From Gemmatimonadaceae bacterium (GTDB lineage: Bacteria > Gemmatimonadota > Gemmatimonadetes > Gemmatimonadales > Gemmatimonadaceae), in contig JACCWE010000107.1 in NCBI GenBank assembly GCA_013697785.1, positions 1-60,856 of the forward strand: 60,856 nt of DNA, given 5' to 3'. Positions within the stretch are counted from its first letter, which is position 1. Each line of letters starts with the position of its first letter. Both the position numbers and the translations under genes were made by a program. Below, piece after piece: positions 1 through 11,996 of this stretch. The notes under the pieces are model-generated. The model did no database searches, was not told where the DNA came from, and was given only the letters and a program-made list of their open reading frames with translations.

Positions 1-148
1 GTCGGGCATCTTCCTCGGCGTGCCCTGCAAGCTCGGTCGCGCCGGGCTCGAGCAAATCCTCGAGGTCACGCTCACCGATGACGAGCGCGCCGCACTCGCC
101 AAGAGCGCCGACGCCGTACGTGAGCCGATGGCCGCCGTGACGCTGTGA
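1..148 (+). CDS. mdh: Malate dehydrogenase, C-terminal fragment
   Basis: Reading from base 2, this is the last 48 codons of a protein cut by the window edge. The segment [17 protein letters not shown] followed by an acidic stretch and SADAV matches the C-terminal end of bacterial malate dehydrogenase, which interconverts malate and oxaloacetate using NAD in the cytoplasm. The stop at 146-148 lies 7 nt before the sdhC start, so it is probably co-transcribed with sdhCAB, giving two consecutive TCA-cycle steps in one operon. The fragment has no catalytic residues, so lactate dehydrogenase is not strictly excluded, but the sdh neighbours favour malate dehydrogenase. Confidence 0.8.
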   Translation, partial: SGIFLGVPCKLGRAGLEQILEVTLTDDERAALAKSADAVREPMAAVTL

Positions 149-155
149 GCATCAC

Positions 156-818
156 GTGACGCGCGCTGTGAGCTTCTGGTCGAGTACCGTCGGGAAGAAG
201 ATCGTGATGGCCGTGTCGGGGCTGATCATGGTTGGCTTCGTGATCCTGCACATGGTCGGCAACCTCCAGATCTTCGAGGGCTCGGCGAAGCTCAACAGCT
301 ATTCGGCGTTTCTGCACGGCCCCGCGAATGAGGTGCTGTGGATTGTGCGCGTGGTGCTGCTCCTCGCGCTGGTCGCGCACGTGGTATCCGCATACCAGCT
401 CACGGTGCTAGACCGCGCCGCGCGCCCGGTGCCGTACGCGAAGCGGGATCTTCAAGCGGCGACGATCGGCTCGCGCACGATGCGCATCGGGGGAATCATC
501 CTCGCGCTCTTCATCGTGCTGCACATCCTGCACTTCACCACGCTCACGCTACAGCCCGCCGCGCTCACCGAGGGTGATGTCTACGCCAACGGGATCGCGA
601 GCTTCCAGCTCGGGTGGGTGACGGCGATCTACGTCGTAGCGATGATCTTCCTCGGGCTGCACCTGTATCATGGCGCGTGGAGCTCGGTGCGCACGCTCGG
701 CTTCGAGCGCGGGCGCCTCGATCCGTTCAAGCGTCCCGTCGCCATCGTGCTCGCGCTCGTCGTGTGGGCCGGCTTCACGCTCGTGCCGGTCGCCGTGTAC
801 TTCCACCTGGTACCGTGA
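156..818 (+). CDS. sdhC: Succinate dehydrogenase cytochrome b subunit (B-type, SdhC)
   Basis: A 220-residue protein with about five hydrophobic segments (near residues 14-34, 60-80, 108-128, 152-172 and 194-216). It is the single-chain cytochrome b558 anchor that holds SdhAB on the membrane and passes electrons to quinone. Histidines inside or at the edges of the helices (H32, H75, H123 or H126, H169 or H172) are candidate ligands for two hemes. There is no sdhD, and one long five-helix anchor is the B-type arrangement typical of menaquinone users, matching the mqn genes in this window. The start is GTG at 156; a second GTG four codons later is also possible. The stop sits just before sdhA. 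Confidence 0.9.
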   Translation: MTRAVSFWSSTVGKKIVMAVSGLIMVGFVILHMVGNLQIFEGSAKLNSYSAFLHGPANEVLWIVRVVLLLALVAHVVSAYQLTVLDRAARPVPYAKRDLQAATIGSRTMRIGGIILALFIVLHILHFTTLTLQPAALTEGDVYANGIASFQLGWVTAIYVVAMIFLGLHLYHGAWSSVRTLGFERGRLDPFKRPVAIVLALVVWAGFTLVPVAVYFHLVP

Positions 819-820
819 CG

Positions 821-2730
<1,910 letters not shown>

Positions 2731-2734
<4 letters not shown>

Positions 2735-3504
2735 ACCTCACGTTGCGCGTCTGGAGGCAGGCCGGGCCCAAGGCTCCGGGGAAGATGGTCGAGTACAAGG
2801 CGACGGAGATCAGCCCCGAAGCGTCGTTTCTCGAGATGATGGATGTCGTCAACGACGAGCTCACGCTCAAGGGCGAAGAGCCGATCGCCTTCGACCACGA
2901 TTGTCGCGAAGGGATCTGCGGGAGCTGCAGCATGATGATCGACGGCCACGCGCACGGTCCCAATCAGGGGACGGCGACGTGCCAGCTGCACATGCGGAGC
3001 TTCGAGGACGGCGCGACGATCTTCGTCGAGCCGTGGCGCGTGCGCGCCTTTCCGGTGGTGAAGGATCTGTGCGTGGATCGCAGTGCCTTCGACCGGATCA
3101 TCGCTGCGGGCGGCTTCATCACCGCCGCGACGGGCGGTGCGCAGGACGCCAACAACGTGCTCGTGCCCAAGGTCGCCTCCGACCTCGCGATGGACTCTGC
3201 CGCGTGCATTGGTTGCGGCGCGTGCGCGGCGGCGTGCCCGAATGGCTCGGCGTCGCTCTTCACGGCCGCGAAGATCACGCATCTCGCGCAACTCCCGCAG
3301 GGGCAGCCGGAGCGCTACCGGCGCGTGGTCGAGATGGTCGCGCAGCACGACGCCGAGGGCTTCGGCGGATGCACGCTGCACGGCGAGTGTCAGCTCGCAT
3401 GTCCGAAGGAGATCAGCATCGATACGATCTCGCGGATGAACCGCGACTACATGGTCGCGGCGGCGATGTCGCAGGAGGAGAAGGTGGGCGGGGGCACGGG
3501 CTGA
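2731..3504 (+). CDS. sdhB: Succinate dehydrogenase iron-sulfur subunit
   Basis: 257 residues. The N-terminal ferredoxin fold binds a 2Fe-2S cluster through C58, C63, C66 and C84 ([10 protein letters not shown] plus TATC). The C-terminal part carries [12 protein letters not shown] (C159, C162, C165, C169) and [16 protein letters not shown] (C214, C220, C224), giving the 4Fe-4S and 3Fe-4S clusters that relay electrons from FAD to quinone. The start ATG overlaps the sdhA stop (ATGA), so translation is probably coupled. It is the last gene of mdh-sdhCAB; a strong terminator follows 40 nt downstream. Confidence 0.96.
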
Positions 3505-3543
3505 TCGCTCGCGACTCCCTCGCGAGGCCCTTGGGCACGGATG

Positions 3544-3582
3544 AAAACGGGTGCGGCGAAGAACTCGCCGCACCCGTTTTTT
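3544..3582. terminator. Bidirectional intrinsic terminator between sdhB and the lipoprotein gene
   Basis: A perfect 16-bp inverted repeat (3544-3559 and 3565-3580) encloses a 5-nt loop. The right arm ends in a run of six T and the left arm starts with four A, so both convergent transcripts (sdhB on plus, lipoprotein on minus) end in a stem plus U tract. It lies 40 nt after the sdhB stop and 19 nt after the lipoprotein stop. Confidence 0.9.
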
Positions 3583-3600
3583 ATCTTGAATTCAAGAGAT

Positions 3601-4668
3601 CTAGTGTGCGCGATTCAGGTATTCGGTCGCGCGCAACGGCTTCTTCCGAAGGAAGTTGAGCGTCGGATTGCGAATGGGTGCGTCGGGTCCGACGATACGA
3701 GGCGGCGGCCCGGCATCAACGGTGAGCGTGAAGGCGCCCAGACCACTGAAGTTCGATCCGACCGCGACCGTGTACTGACCCGGCCAGTTGAACTGTTCGC
3801 AGACACTGGGAGATTCCGAGACCCGCGAGGCAAGCGGACCCGCCTGATCGGGGGCATTTATCGAGAAATTGTTGCAGTTCTGGTCGCCCTGAGCGGTGAT
3901 GGTGACCGACTGCGGGTCGCCCTTCGTCTGCTCGCCGACTCCGCCTCCACATCCTTCGTACGCGTAGCTGCAATCCACACCCCAAGCCGGCCCGTACACC
4001 TGGAAACCGGCGCCAAAGTCCGTGGAGTGAACGCTGATGGTCTTCGTCTCATTCGGACCGATGTACACGGAGAACAGCTTCACATGTGCGCTGTCGTTGA
4101 CGAAATTCGGCTGCGCGAGCACGCAGTCCGTGGCCGACAGCGTCTGCGCCGACGCAGTCAGTGTTCCCGTGATCTCGGCGATGGGCGAGTCGCACGACTT
4201 CGCCGTGAGCTTGTAGCCTGAGGTGTCGCTGATTTCGTAGCCGCTCGCGCGGACGTAGAATGTTCCCGAGACAGGGGCAATGAAGTACATGCGCGACCAT
4301 CCGTGCGGCCCCTCGTCATCGCTGAGTGCGAGCAGCTGTTCATTCCCCGTCGCCGGGTTCACGGTCGCCAGCTCGAGTAGTGCATCCCAGTTCGTAACGC
4401 CGTCCGAACTCTCGAGCAGGAACATGTAACCCTTTCCTTTTTCCGCCTGGAACGAGTACGCGTCGTACGGCGTGCTGTCCTCGGAGTACGCGAAATCGTA
4501 GCGCAGGCAGGAGGCGCTGTTGAGCGTGCCGCTCTTGACGTCACCGGTGCTGATGGAGCCCTTGAGACACGATTGGGGATCCGGGTTTGCATTGGCAACG
4601 CTCGTAGGATCGCTGCCACATCCAAGTGCGGCGACGCCGAGGGCCATCAGGACGAGCTGCTTCTTCAT
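3601..4668 (-). CDS. Secreted lipoprotein with PPC-like beta domains, function unknown
   Basis: I start this gene at ATG 4668, where a GAGG Shine-Dalgarno precedes MKKQLVLMALGVAALGC, a lipoprotein signal with the lipid-attachment cysteine at residue 17; an in-frame start 18 codons earlier lacks this logic. The mature part of about 338 residues is rich in Ser, Thr, Gly and Tyr and in beta-like stretches. Passages such as the one ending in GWSRMYFIAPVSGTFYVRA resemble bacterial pre-peptidase C-terminal (PPC) domains, here perhaps two or three in tandem. Several cysteines suggest disulfides outside the cytoplasm. I recognise no catalytic site. It probably sits in the outer membrane or at the cell surface. 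Confidence 0.7.
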   Translation of the reverse strand: MKKQLVLMALGVAALGCGSDPTSVANANPDPQSCLKGSISTGDVKSGTLNSASCLRYDFAYSEDSTPYDAYSFQAEKGKGYMFLLESSDGVTNWDALLELATVNPATGNEQLLALSDDEGPHGWSRMYFIAPVSGTFYVRASGYEISDTSGYKLTAKSCDSPIAEITGTLTASAQTLSATDCVLAQPNFVNDSAHVKLFSVYIGPNETKTISVHSTDFGAGFQVYGPAWGVDCSYAYEGCGGGVGEQTKGDPQSVTITAQGDQNCNNFSINAPDQAGPLASRVSESPSVCEQFNWPGQYTVAVGSNFSGLGAFTLTVDAGPPPRIVGPDAPIRNPTLNFLRKKPLRATEYLNRAH

Positions 4669-4768
4669 GCTGCCTCGCGAACTGGGGAGGCTGCCGGAAC
4701 AGCACACGGCAGCACAGCGCACGGTGATGTGCGCTACTCGGCAGACGCTCGCTCCCCGCAGCGGTCAT

Positions 4769-4774
4769 ATTATA
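4769..4774 (-). promoter_or_regulatory. Candidate -10 box of the lipoprotein gene
   Basis: On the minus strand this reads TATAAT exactly, inside the only AT-rich patch of the 151-nt gap between dcd and the lipoprotein gene. It lies about 100 nt upstream of the start codon. I find no good TTGACA-like -35 at 16-18 nt, so the assignment rests on the -10 match alone. Confidence 0.4.
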
Positions 4775-4819
4775 TGTCGCTCATGCGCGGACTCGCGGGT
4801 GATGCGGAGCCCGGCACCG

Positions 4820-5374
4820 CTAGAGCCGCGGAAGCGTCACTCCGCGCTGACCCTGGTACTTTCCCTTCCGGTCCGCATACGACGTCTCCGGCGGCTCATC
4901 GCCCTCGAAGAACAGCGCCTGCGCGATTCCCTCGTTGGCGTAGATTTTTGCCGGCAGCGGCGTCGTGTTCGAGATCTCGAGCGTCACGAAGCCCTCCCAC
5001 TCCGGCTCGAACGGCGTCACGTTCGTGATGATCCCGCAGCGCGCGTACGTCGATTTGCCCACCGTTATCGTGATGACGTTGCGCGGGATGCGGAAGTATT
5101 CGACAGAGCGTCCGAGCGCGAACGAGTTCGGCGGGACGATGCAGACGTCGCCCTCCCACTCGACGAACGACTTCGGATCGAAGTGCTTCGGGTCCACCAT
5201 CGAGTTCAAGACGTTGGTGAAGATCTTGAACTCGGTCGCGACGCGCATGTCGTATCCGTACGAGCTGACGCCGTAGGAGATGACGCCCTCGCGAACCTGG
5301 CGGTCGGCAAAAGGCTCGATCATACCGTGCTCAAGCGCCATCTGGCGGATCCAGCGATCGGACTTGATGGACAT
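4820..5374 (-). CDS. dcd: dCTP deaminase
   Basis: 184 residues of the dCTP deaminase/dUTPase trimer fold; the enzyme converts dCTP to dUTP for thymidylate synthesis. The [10 protein letters not shown] segment gives the expected Ser and Arg (S108, R112), and [14 protein letters not shown] supplies the catalytic glutamate (E133). The SSYGYDMR motif near residues 37-44 is also typical. It is transcribed away from nuoA and shares a 145-nt divergent control region with it. It lies upstream of the lipoprotein gene on the same strand, but the 151-nt gap with its own -10 box argues for separate transcription. Whether it also hydrolyses dUTP cannot be told from sequence. Confidence 0.93.
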   Translation of the reverse strand: MSIKSDRWIRQMALEHGMIEPFADRQVREGVISYGVSSYGYDMRVATEFKIFTNVLNSMVDPKHFDPKSFVEWEGDVCIVPPNSFALGRSVEYFRIPRNVITITVGKSTYARCGIITNVTPFEPEWEGFVTLEISNTTPLPAKIYANEGIAQALFFEGDEPPETSYADRKGKYQGQRGVTLPRL

Positions 5375-5490
5375 GTCTCGTAGGTGGTGAGGTAGGGGTC
5401 GGTCAGCCGGAGGGGAATGTATCGCTCCCCATTGAGCATGGCAAAGCGCATTGCAGAGATGTTATCCCCTGGATAGTTTTCCGGCGGGGA

Positions 5491-5508
5491 TAGTGAAAAA
5501 TTTCACTA
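5491..5508. promoter_or_regulatory. Rex-type operator palindrome upstream of nuoA
   Basis: An 18-bp sequence, TAGTGAAAAATTTCACTA, is a perfect inverted repeat of 8 bp around two A. It contains GTGAA-N4-TTCAC, the core of operators for Rex, the NADH/NAD+-sensing repressor of respiratory genes. It ends 11 nt before the nuoA start, next to the GGGAG ribosome site at 5512-5516, and overlaps a GATAGT -10-like hexamer at 5489-5494. Binding here would block nuo transcription when NADH is low. No rex gene lies in this window, so the regulator is inferred from the motif. Confidence 0.6.
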
Positions 5509-5519
5509 ATTGGGAGACG

Positions 5520-5924
5520 ATGGGTCGCGAGTATTTTCCGATTCTCATGCTGGTGGGGTTCGTGGCCGTTAACGCGGTCGGGATGCTCGGCTTGTCCCAT
5601 CTCACCATCCGTCCGCGCCCCACTCCCGTCAAGCAGACAGCCTACGAGTCAGGCATCCCCCCGCTCGGCGACGCACGCGAGCGATTCTCCGTCAAGTTCT
5701 ACATGGTCGCCATGCTGTTCATCGTCTTCGACATCGAGACGGTGTTCATGATTCCCTGGGCGACCTACTATAGACAGCTCTCGTGCGACGTGCCGCTCGT
5801 ACACGGCGCGTGCGCCGCTTCGCACCTTTCATTCTTCGGACTCGGCGAGATGCTCGTGTTCATCGCGATCCTGCTCGTCGGCTACGTCTACGTCTGGAAG
5901 AAGGGAGCGCTGCAATGGGACTGA
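5520..5924 (+). CDS. nuoA: NADH-quinone oxidoreductase subunit A
   Basis: 134 residues with three transmembrane helices, as in the NuoA/ND3 family. The conserved loop [20 protein letters not shown] and the following FDIET acidic motif are visible. NuoA sits at the junction of the membrane and peripheral arms of complex I. I use ATG 5520, preceded by GGGAG; the open frame extends 23 codons upstream through the operator and is unlikely to be translated there. The 3' end overlaps nuoB by 10 nt. A stretch of about 20 residues between helices 2 and 3 (containing two Cys) is somewhat longer than in E. coli. Confidence 0.94.
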   Translation: MGREYFPILMLVGFVAVNAVGMLGLSHLTIRPRPTPVKQTAYESGIPPLGDARERFSVKFYMVAMLFIVFDIETVFMIPWATYYRQLSCDVPLVHGACAASHLSFFGLGEMLVFIAILLVGYVYVWKKGALQWD

Positions 5925-6538
5925 CCCAGTCTGCTCCCGCGAGCACCACCTTCGCCGCCCCGCAGCAGGAGAGCTGGGTCGCCACGCGGCTCGACTTTCT
6001 GGTGAACTGGAGCCGCTCGAAGTCGCTCTGGCCAATGCCCTTCGGCACTGCGTGCTGCGCGATCGAGTTCATGGCGACCGCCGCGACGCGCTTCGATCTC
6101 GCGCGCTTCGGCATGGAGCGCATGAGCTTCTCGCCTCGCCAGGCCGACGTGCTGATCTGCGCCGGTAGAGTGCCGTTCAAGCTTGCACCGGTGCTCCGCC
6201 GCATCTGGCAGCAAATGCCGCAACCCAAGTGGGCGATCTCTATGGGTGCATGCGCTTCGTCCGGCGGGATGTTCGACAACTACGCAGTGGTGCAGGGGAT
6301 CGACACGATCATCCCTGTCGACGTGTACGTGCCAGGTTGTCCGCCGCGTCCCGAAGGATTGATCTACGGGATCATGATGCTGCAGGAAAAAGTGATGCGC
6401 GAGAAGATGGCCGACAACTCGATCCGGAACGAGATGGAGCCCGATCCCGAGAGCGGCCTGTACATTCCTGCGAGCAGGATCGACGAGCTGTCCGAGCCGT
6501 TCGGAAATTCGGTGCAGCAGACGCGGTCTGGACTGTGA
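5915..6538 (+). CDS. nuoB: NADH-quinone oxidoreductase subunit B
   Basis: 207 residues. NuoB binds cluster N2, the last iron-sulfur centre before quinone. Its four ligands are present: the adjacent pair C47-C48 in [11 protein letters not shown]113 in [10 protein letters not shown], and C142 in [12 protein letters not shown]. The start ATG lies inside the nuoA 3' end. The last codons overlap the GTG start of nuoC. About 25 residues at the N-terminus and 30 at the C-terminus are extra, variable tails. Confidence 0.96.
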   Translation: MGLTQSAPASTTFAAPQQESWVATRLDFLVNWSRSKSLWPMPFGTACCAIEFMATAATRFDLARFGMERMSFSPRQADVLICAGRVPFKLAPVLRRIWQQMPQPKWAISMGACASSGGMFDNYAVVQGIDTIIPVDVYVPGCPPRPEGLIYGIMMLQEKVMREKMADNSIRNEMEPDPESGLYIPASRIDELSEPFGNSVQQTRSGL

Positions 6539-7236
6539 ACGTTCCGTTCTCTCCGGTGCTTCCAGGCAGCGCGAATCCCGGTGCACCAGCGCCGGCGACG
6601 CCGCGCAATCTTCCGCAACGTGGCGGTGAGCCGAATCCATCCGCGGCGGCAATCGCTGCGAAGTTCGGGAAGTCGTTCCTGCGCACCGAAGTCGTCTGGG
6701 GCGAAACGAACGTCTACATCCAGGCGAGCGCTGTGAGCGAGATCATTCGCTGGCTGCACGACGATGCCTCGCAGCAGTACGACTATCTCTCCGACGTTAC
6801 CGCCGTCGAGTTCCGCGATCCCGAGCAGCCGCTCGAGGTCGTGTGGCATCTGCGATCGCTTCCGTATCGCCGCTTCCTGCGAGTGAAGGTGTCGCTCGAC
6901 AAGCGCGTCAAGCTCGAGGTCGACAGCGTGTGGCCGATTTACAAGGCCGCGAACTGGCTCGAGCGCGAGTGCTTCGACATGTTCGGCATCACCTTCAACG
7001 GACACCCTGATCTCCGGCGCATCCTGATGTGGGAGTCGTATCGCGAAGGCTTTCCGCTGCGCAAGGACTTCCCGCTGCGCGGACGCTTCTCCCGCGCCGA
7101 GCAGCTGCGTCAGGCGCTGAGCATCACGACGGAGGGTCGCTACTCGATGGAAGAGCTGTCCGTGGCGCAGGCGTTCGAGGATCTCCCCGACGACATGCGT
7201 CGCCGCCTCGCCGGCGGCGAGCGGACGGGCGAATAA
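6535..7236 (+). CDS. nuoC: NADH-quinone oxidoreductase subunit C
   Basis: 233 residues of the 30-kDa subunit of the complex I peripheral arm. The signature region [20 protein letters not shown] followed by PLRKDFPL is diagnostic. The GTG start at 6535 overlaps the nuoB stop (GTGA). The first 40 residues are rich in Pro, Ala and Gly and look disordered; the conserved domain begins near residue 45. NuoC and NuoD are separate genes here, unlike the fused NuoCD of E. coli. Confidence 0.94.
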   Translation: MNVPFSPVLPGSANPGAPAPATPRNLPQRGGEPNPSAAAIAAKFGKSFLRTEVVWGETNVYIQASAVSEIIRWLHDDASQQYDYLSDVTAVEFRDPEQPLEVVWHLRSLPYRRFLRVKVSLDKRVKLEVDSVWPIYKAANWLERECFDMFGITFNGHPDLRRILMWESYREGFPLRKDFPLRGRFSRAEQLRQALSITTEGRYSMEELSVAQAFEDLPDDMRRRLAGGERTGE

Positions 7237-7237
7237 A

Positions 7238-8554
7238 ATGGCGACCACGACTCGCACAGTAGAAGTCGCGCTCGGCACCGCCGGCGTCGATTCCGATGGG
7301 CGCGCGGTTCGCACGCCCATGACCGTCACCGAAAACGGATCAGTGACGACGCTCGAGCCGCCGGCGATGGGCGTTGCTCCCGAGCTCGCGGGCGAGCACA
7401 TGCTGATCAACATCGGACCCCAGCATCCGGCGACGCACGGCGTGCTGCGCCTCGTGCTCGAGCTCGATGGAGAGACGGTCGTGCGTTGCGTTCCGCACAT
7501 CGGCTATCTGCACTGCGGCTTCGAGAAGATCGGCGAGTATCGCCAGTACAATCAGGTGATCCCGTGGACCGATCGAGAGGACTATCTCAACTCGATCGGC
7601 AACAATGTGGCCTTCTCGATCGGAGCCGAGCGCCTGTTCGGAGTCGAAGTGCCGCCGAGATGCACGGTGCTGCGCGTGATCGCGATGGAGCTCTCGCGCA
7701 TCATCTCGCATCTCGTGTGGCTCGGCACTACCTGCATCGACCTCGGCGCCTTCACTCCGTTCCTGTGGAGCTTCCAGGAACGCGAGAACGTCTACAACCT
7801 GCTGGAGAGCTGGGTCGGCGCTCGTCTCACCACGAGCGCGACGCGCGTTGGCGGGATGGCGGCCGACATTCCGGAAGGGTGGACGGATCAGCTCCGTCAC
7901 TTCATTCGCACCTTCCCGAAGACGGTCGACGAGTGCGACCGGATGCTCACGAAGAACGGCATCTGGATCGGTCGCACCACGGCGCTCGGCGTGATGTCCG
8001 CGGACGAGGCGATCAACTACGGGCTGTCGGGGCCGATGCTCCGCGCCTCCGGCGTCGCGTACGATGTGCGGAAGGACTTTCCGTATCTCGACTACGAGAC
8101 GTACGACTTCGACGTTCCGGTCGGCTCGAACGGCGACGTCTACGATCGCTTCCTCGTGCGCGTCGAAGAGCTCCGGCAGTCCACGCGCATTCTCGCGCAG
8201 GCGGTCGACAGGCTTCCCGATGGTCCCGTCAACTCGAGCGATCATCGCGTAATCCTGCCTCCGAAGAGCCGCGCGATGAGCGACATGGAGTCGATGATCC
8301 ATCACTTCAAGCAAGTCATGGAAGGGCCCCGGCCGCCGATCGGCGAGGTTTACGTTCCGGTCGAGAGCCCCAAGGGCGAAAAGGGCTACTACTTTGTGTC
8401 CGACGGAACGGCGAAGCCGGTGCGCTGGCGGATTCGTCCGCCGTCCTACGTGAATCTGTCGGCCATCGCGAAGATGGTCGAAGGGCATCTGCTCTCCGAC
8501 GTCATCGCGATCAACGCAAGCATCGACATCGTCATGGGAGAAATCGACCGGTGA
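7238..8554 (+). CDS. nuoD: NADH-quinone oxidoreductase subunit D
   Basis: 438 residues of the 49-kDa subunit, which forms the quinone-reduction chamber with NuoB. The NIGPQHPATHGVLR motif (residues 58-71) holds the histidine that contacts quinone, and CGFEKIGEYR and the final segment near DIVMGEIDR are typical. ATG 7238 lies one base after the nuoC stop. The first 50 residues are a poorly conserved extension. The last codons overlap the nuoE start. Confidence 0.96.
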   Translation: MATTTRTVEVALGTAGVDSDGRAVRTPMTVTENGSVTTLEPPAMGVAPELAGEHMLINIGPQHPATHGVLRLVLELDGETVVRCVPHIGYLHCGFEKIGEYRQYNQVIPWTDREDYLNSIGNNVAFSIGAERLFGVEVPPRCTVLRVIAMELSRIISHLVWLGTTCIDLGAFTPFLWSFQERENVYNLLESWVGARLTTSATRVGGMAADIPEGWTDQLRHFIRTFPKTVDECDRMLTKNGIWIGRTTALGVMSADEAINYGLSGPMLRASGVAYDVRKDFPYLDYETYDFDVPVGSNGDVYDRFLVRVEELRQSTRILAQAVDRLPDGPVNSSDHRVILPPKSRAMSDMESMIHHFKQVMEGPRPPIGEVYVPVESPKGEKGYYFVSDGTAKPVRWRIRPPSYVNLSAIAKMVEGHLLSDVIAINASIDIVMGEIDR

Positions 8555-9105
8555 GCGCTCAACGCGAAGGAGCGACGCAGGGCGAGGCGATGGATCATTC
8601 GAGTGGCGGCAGCATCGGCGAGATCCCTTATCGGCCCGTGTTCGTCGGCGCATTGAAGGAGGAGCTCGAGGCGCTGCTCGGTCGCTATCCAACCAAGATG
8701 GCCGCGCTGCTTCCCGCGCTCTGGATCATCCAGCGCGAGCGCGGCTGGGTCAGCGAAGAGGCGATGGTCGAGATTGGGCAGCAGCTCGAGCTCACGCCAG
8801 CGTACGTGAAGGGTGTCGTCACCTTCTATACGATGTACCACCAGCATCCGGTGGGGCGCCACTTCATTCAGGTCTGCACCACGTCGCCCTGCGGCGCATG
8901 TGGGGCGGAGAAGGTCGTCGAAGCGCTCCTCGCGCAGACGGGATGCGTCGACCTTGGCGCAACGTCGCCGGACGGTCGCTACACGGTGGTCGAGGTCGAG
9001 TGCCTCGGCGCCTGTGGCTTCGCGACACCGATCATGGTGAACGACGATTTCATCGAGTCGGTCACTCCCGAGAAGGTCCCGCAGATTCTCACTCAGTTCA
9101 AATAG
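8551..9105 (+). CDS. nuoE: NADH-quinone oxidoreductase subunit E (2Fe-2S)
   Basis: 184 residues if begun at GTG 8551, which overlaps the nuoD stop; ATG 8590, preceded by a GA-rich stretch, would give 171 residues and is equally plausible. NuoE is the 24-kDa subunit with cluster N1a. Its ligands are visible as CTTSPC (CX4C) and CLGAC (CX3C). It pairs with NuoF, which starts immediately after its stop, in the NADH-oxidising module. Confidence 0.94.
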   Translation: MSAQREGATQGEAMDHSSGGSIGEIPYRPVFVGALKEELEALLGRYPTKMAALLPALWIIQRERGWVSEEAMVEIGQQLELTPAYVKGVVTFYTMYHQHPVGRHFIQVCTTSPCGACGAEKVVEALLAQTGCVDLGATSPDGRYTVVEVECLGACGFATPIMVNDDFIESVTPEKVPQILTQFK

Positions 9106-10418
<1,313 letters not shown>

Positions 10419-10419
<1 letters not shown>

Positions 10420-11996
10420 TGGCTGACGCGACGATGGTCACGCTGACGATCGAGGGGCGCGAGGTCCAGGTGCCTGCGGGAACCTCGATTCTCGAGGCCG
10501 CGAAGCTCGCCGGCGTGCTCGTGCCTCACTATTGCTATCACCCGGGCCTGCCGGTCGCGGGTGTGTGCCGCATGTGTCTCGTCGAGGTGGACAAGGCGCC
10601 GAAGCTCGCGCCCGCGTGCGCGACGGCGGTTGCCGATGGACAGGTGGTGCACGTGCACTCCGAGAAGTCGCTCAAGGCGCGTCAGGGCGTGCTCGAGCTC
10701 CTGCTCATCAACCATCCGCTCGACTGCCCGATCTGCGATCAGGCCGGCGAGTGTGAGCTGCAGGACTACACCTTCCGCGAAGGGCGCACGCAAGGACGGC
10801 TTGGTCCGGAGCCGAAGCGCTTCAACCCGGTCGAGGATTTCGGCGGCGACGTGCTGTACGTCCCGAACCGCTGCATCCTCTGCACGCGCTGCGTGCGCTA
10901 CATGGACGAGATCGTGAAGGAGCCCGTGCTCAACGTGAGCGAGCGCGGCGACCGTGCGGTGATCGGCAAGTTCGACGGTCAGGATCTCACGAACGAGTGG
11001 GCATCGAACGTGGTCGATCTCTGTCCGGTGGGCGCACTGCTCTCGAAGGATTTCTTGAACAAGGCGCGCGCGTGGGAGCTGGATCGCACGCCGAGCATCT
11101 GCCCGAACTGCACGCAAGGGTGCAACTCGATTCTGGAGACGCGCGACAACGTCGTCGTGCGCATGCGGCCGCGCTCGAACGCCGAAGTCAATCAGTGGTA
11201 TCTCTGCGAGACGGGACGCCTCGACTACAAGTGGCTCAACCCATCGACGCGTCTCGAGGCGCCGCTCGTGCGGCAGGGCGCCGAGAAGCTCTCGGCCGTC
11301 GACTGGGACGTGGCCATTCGCTCTGCAGCGACGATGCTCGGCGGGGCGCGCGTGGTCGCACTCGTGAGCCCAATGCTCTCGAACGAGTCGCTCTTCCTGG
11401 CGTCGCGCGTGGTCGCGCGCACGGGCGGGAAGGGAGTCTTCCGCGTGACGACGGGCCCCGAGGCGCCGCTCCCCGGCGTGCCGGATCTCGCGCTGCGCGC
11501 CGAGCGCGCGGCGAACGTGCGCGGCGCCGAGCTCCTCGGCTTCGCGAAATCCGCGTCGCCGCTCGATGAGCTCAAGGCGGGAGACGTGCTGCTCGTGATT
11601 GGCGAGACGCTCACCGCTGCGGACACCGCGGCGATCGCGCGTGCGAGCCAGGTGATACTCATCGCCCCGACGATTCCGGAACACGCACGGGGCGCCGCGA
11701 TCGCGCTGCCGTCGTCGACGATGTCGGAGGAAGAGGGAACGTTCACGAATCTGCGAGGACGCGTGCAACGGTACTTCCAGGCGAACGCTGCGCCCGGGAT
11801 GTCGCGCCCGGCGTGGTGGGTGCTCGGCGATCTTCTCACCCAGCTCGGTGAGCCGACCAGCATGTTCGTCGCGAGCGAGGCCTTCACCGCGCTGGCAGCG
11901 GCGCGCGTGGAATTTGCCGGAATGAGCTACGACGCTCTCGGAGTGAAAGGCCTGCTCATGGCTGGGCAGCCGGCGGCGCAGGTGGTCGCGCAATGA
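10419..11996 (+). CDS. nuoG: NADH-quinone oxidoreductase subunit G, short form
   Basis: 525 residues. The N-terminal 220 carry the usual clusters: N1b (C39, C50, C53, C67), N5 (H99, C103, C106, C112) and N4 (C152, C155, C158, C202). A fourth set, C228, C231, C235 and C263 in CX2CX3CX27C spacing, matches the optional cluster N7 known from E. coli and Thermus. The molybdopterin-oxidoreductase-like part that follows is only about 260 residues, much shorter than in those proteins, yet the frame is intact and the stop overlaps nuoH, so this is a compact subunit and not a broken gene. Confidence 0.94.

Noticed and set aside
5472-5477. GATAGT as the nuo -10 box with TTGCAG at 5451 as -35
   Set aside because: The spacing is only 15 nt and a second GATAGT at 5489 overlaps the palindrome, so the true promoter cannot be decided by eye.
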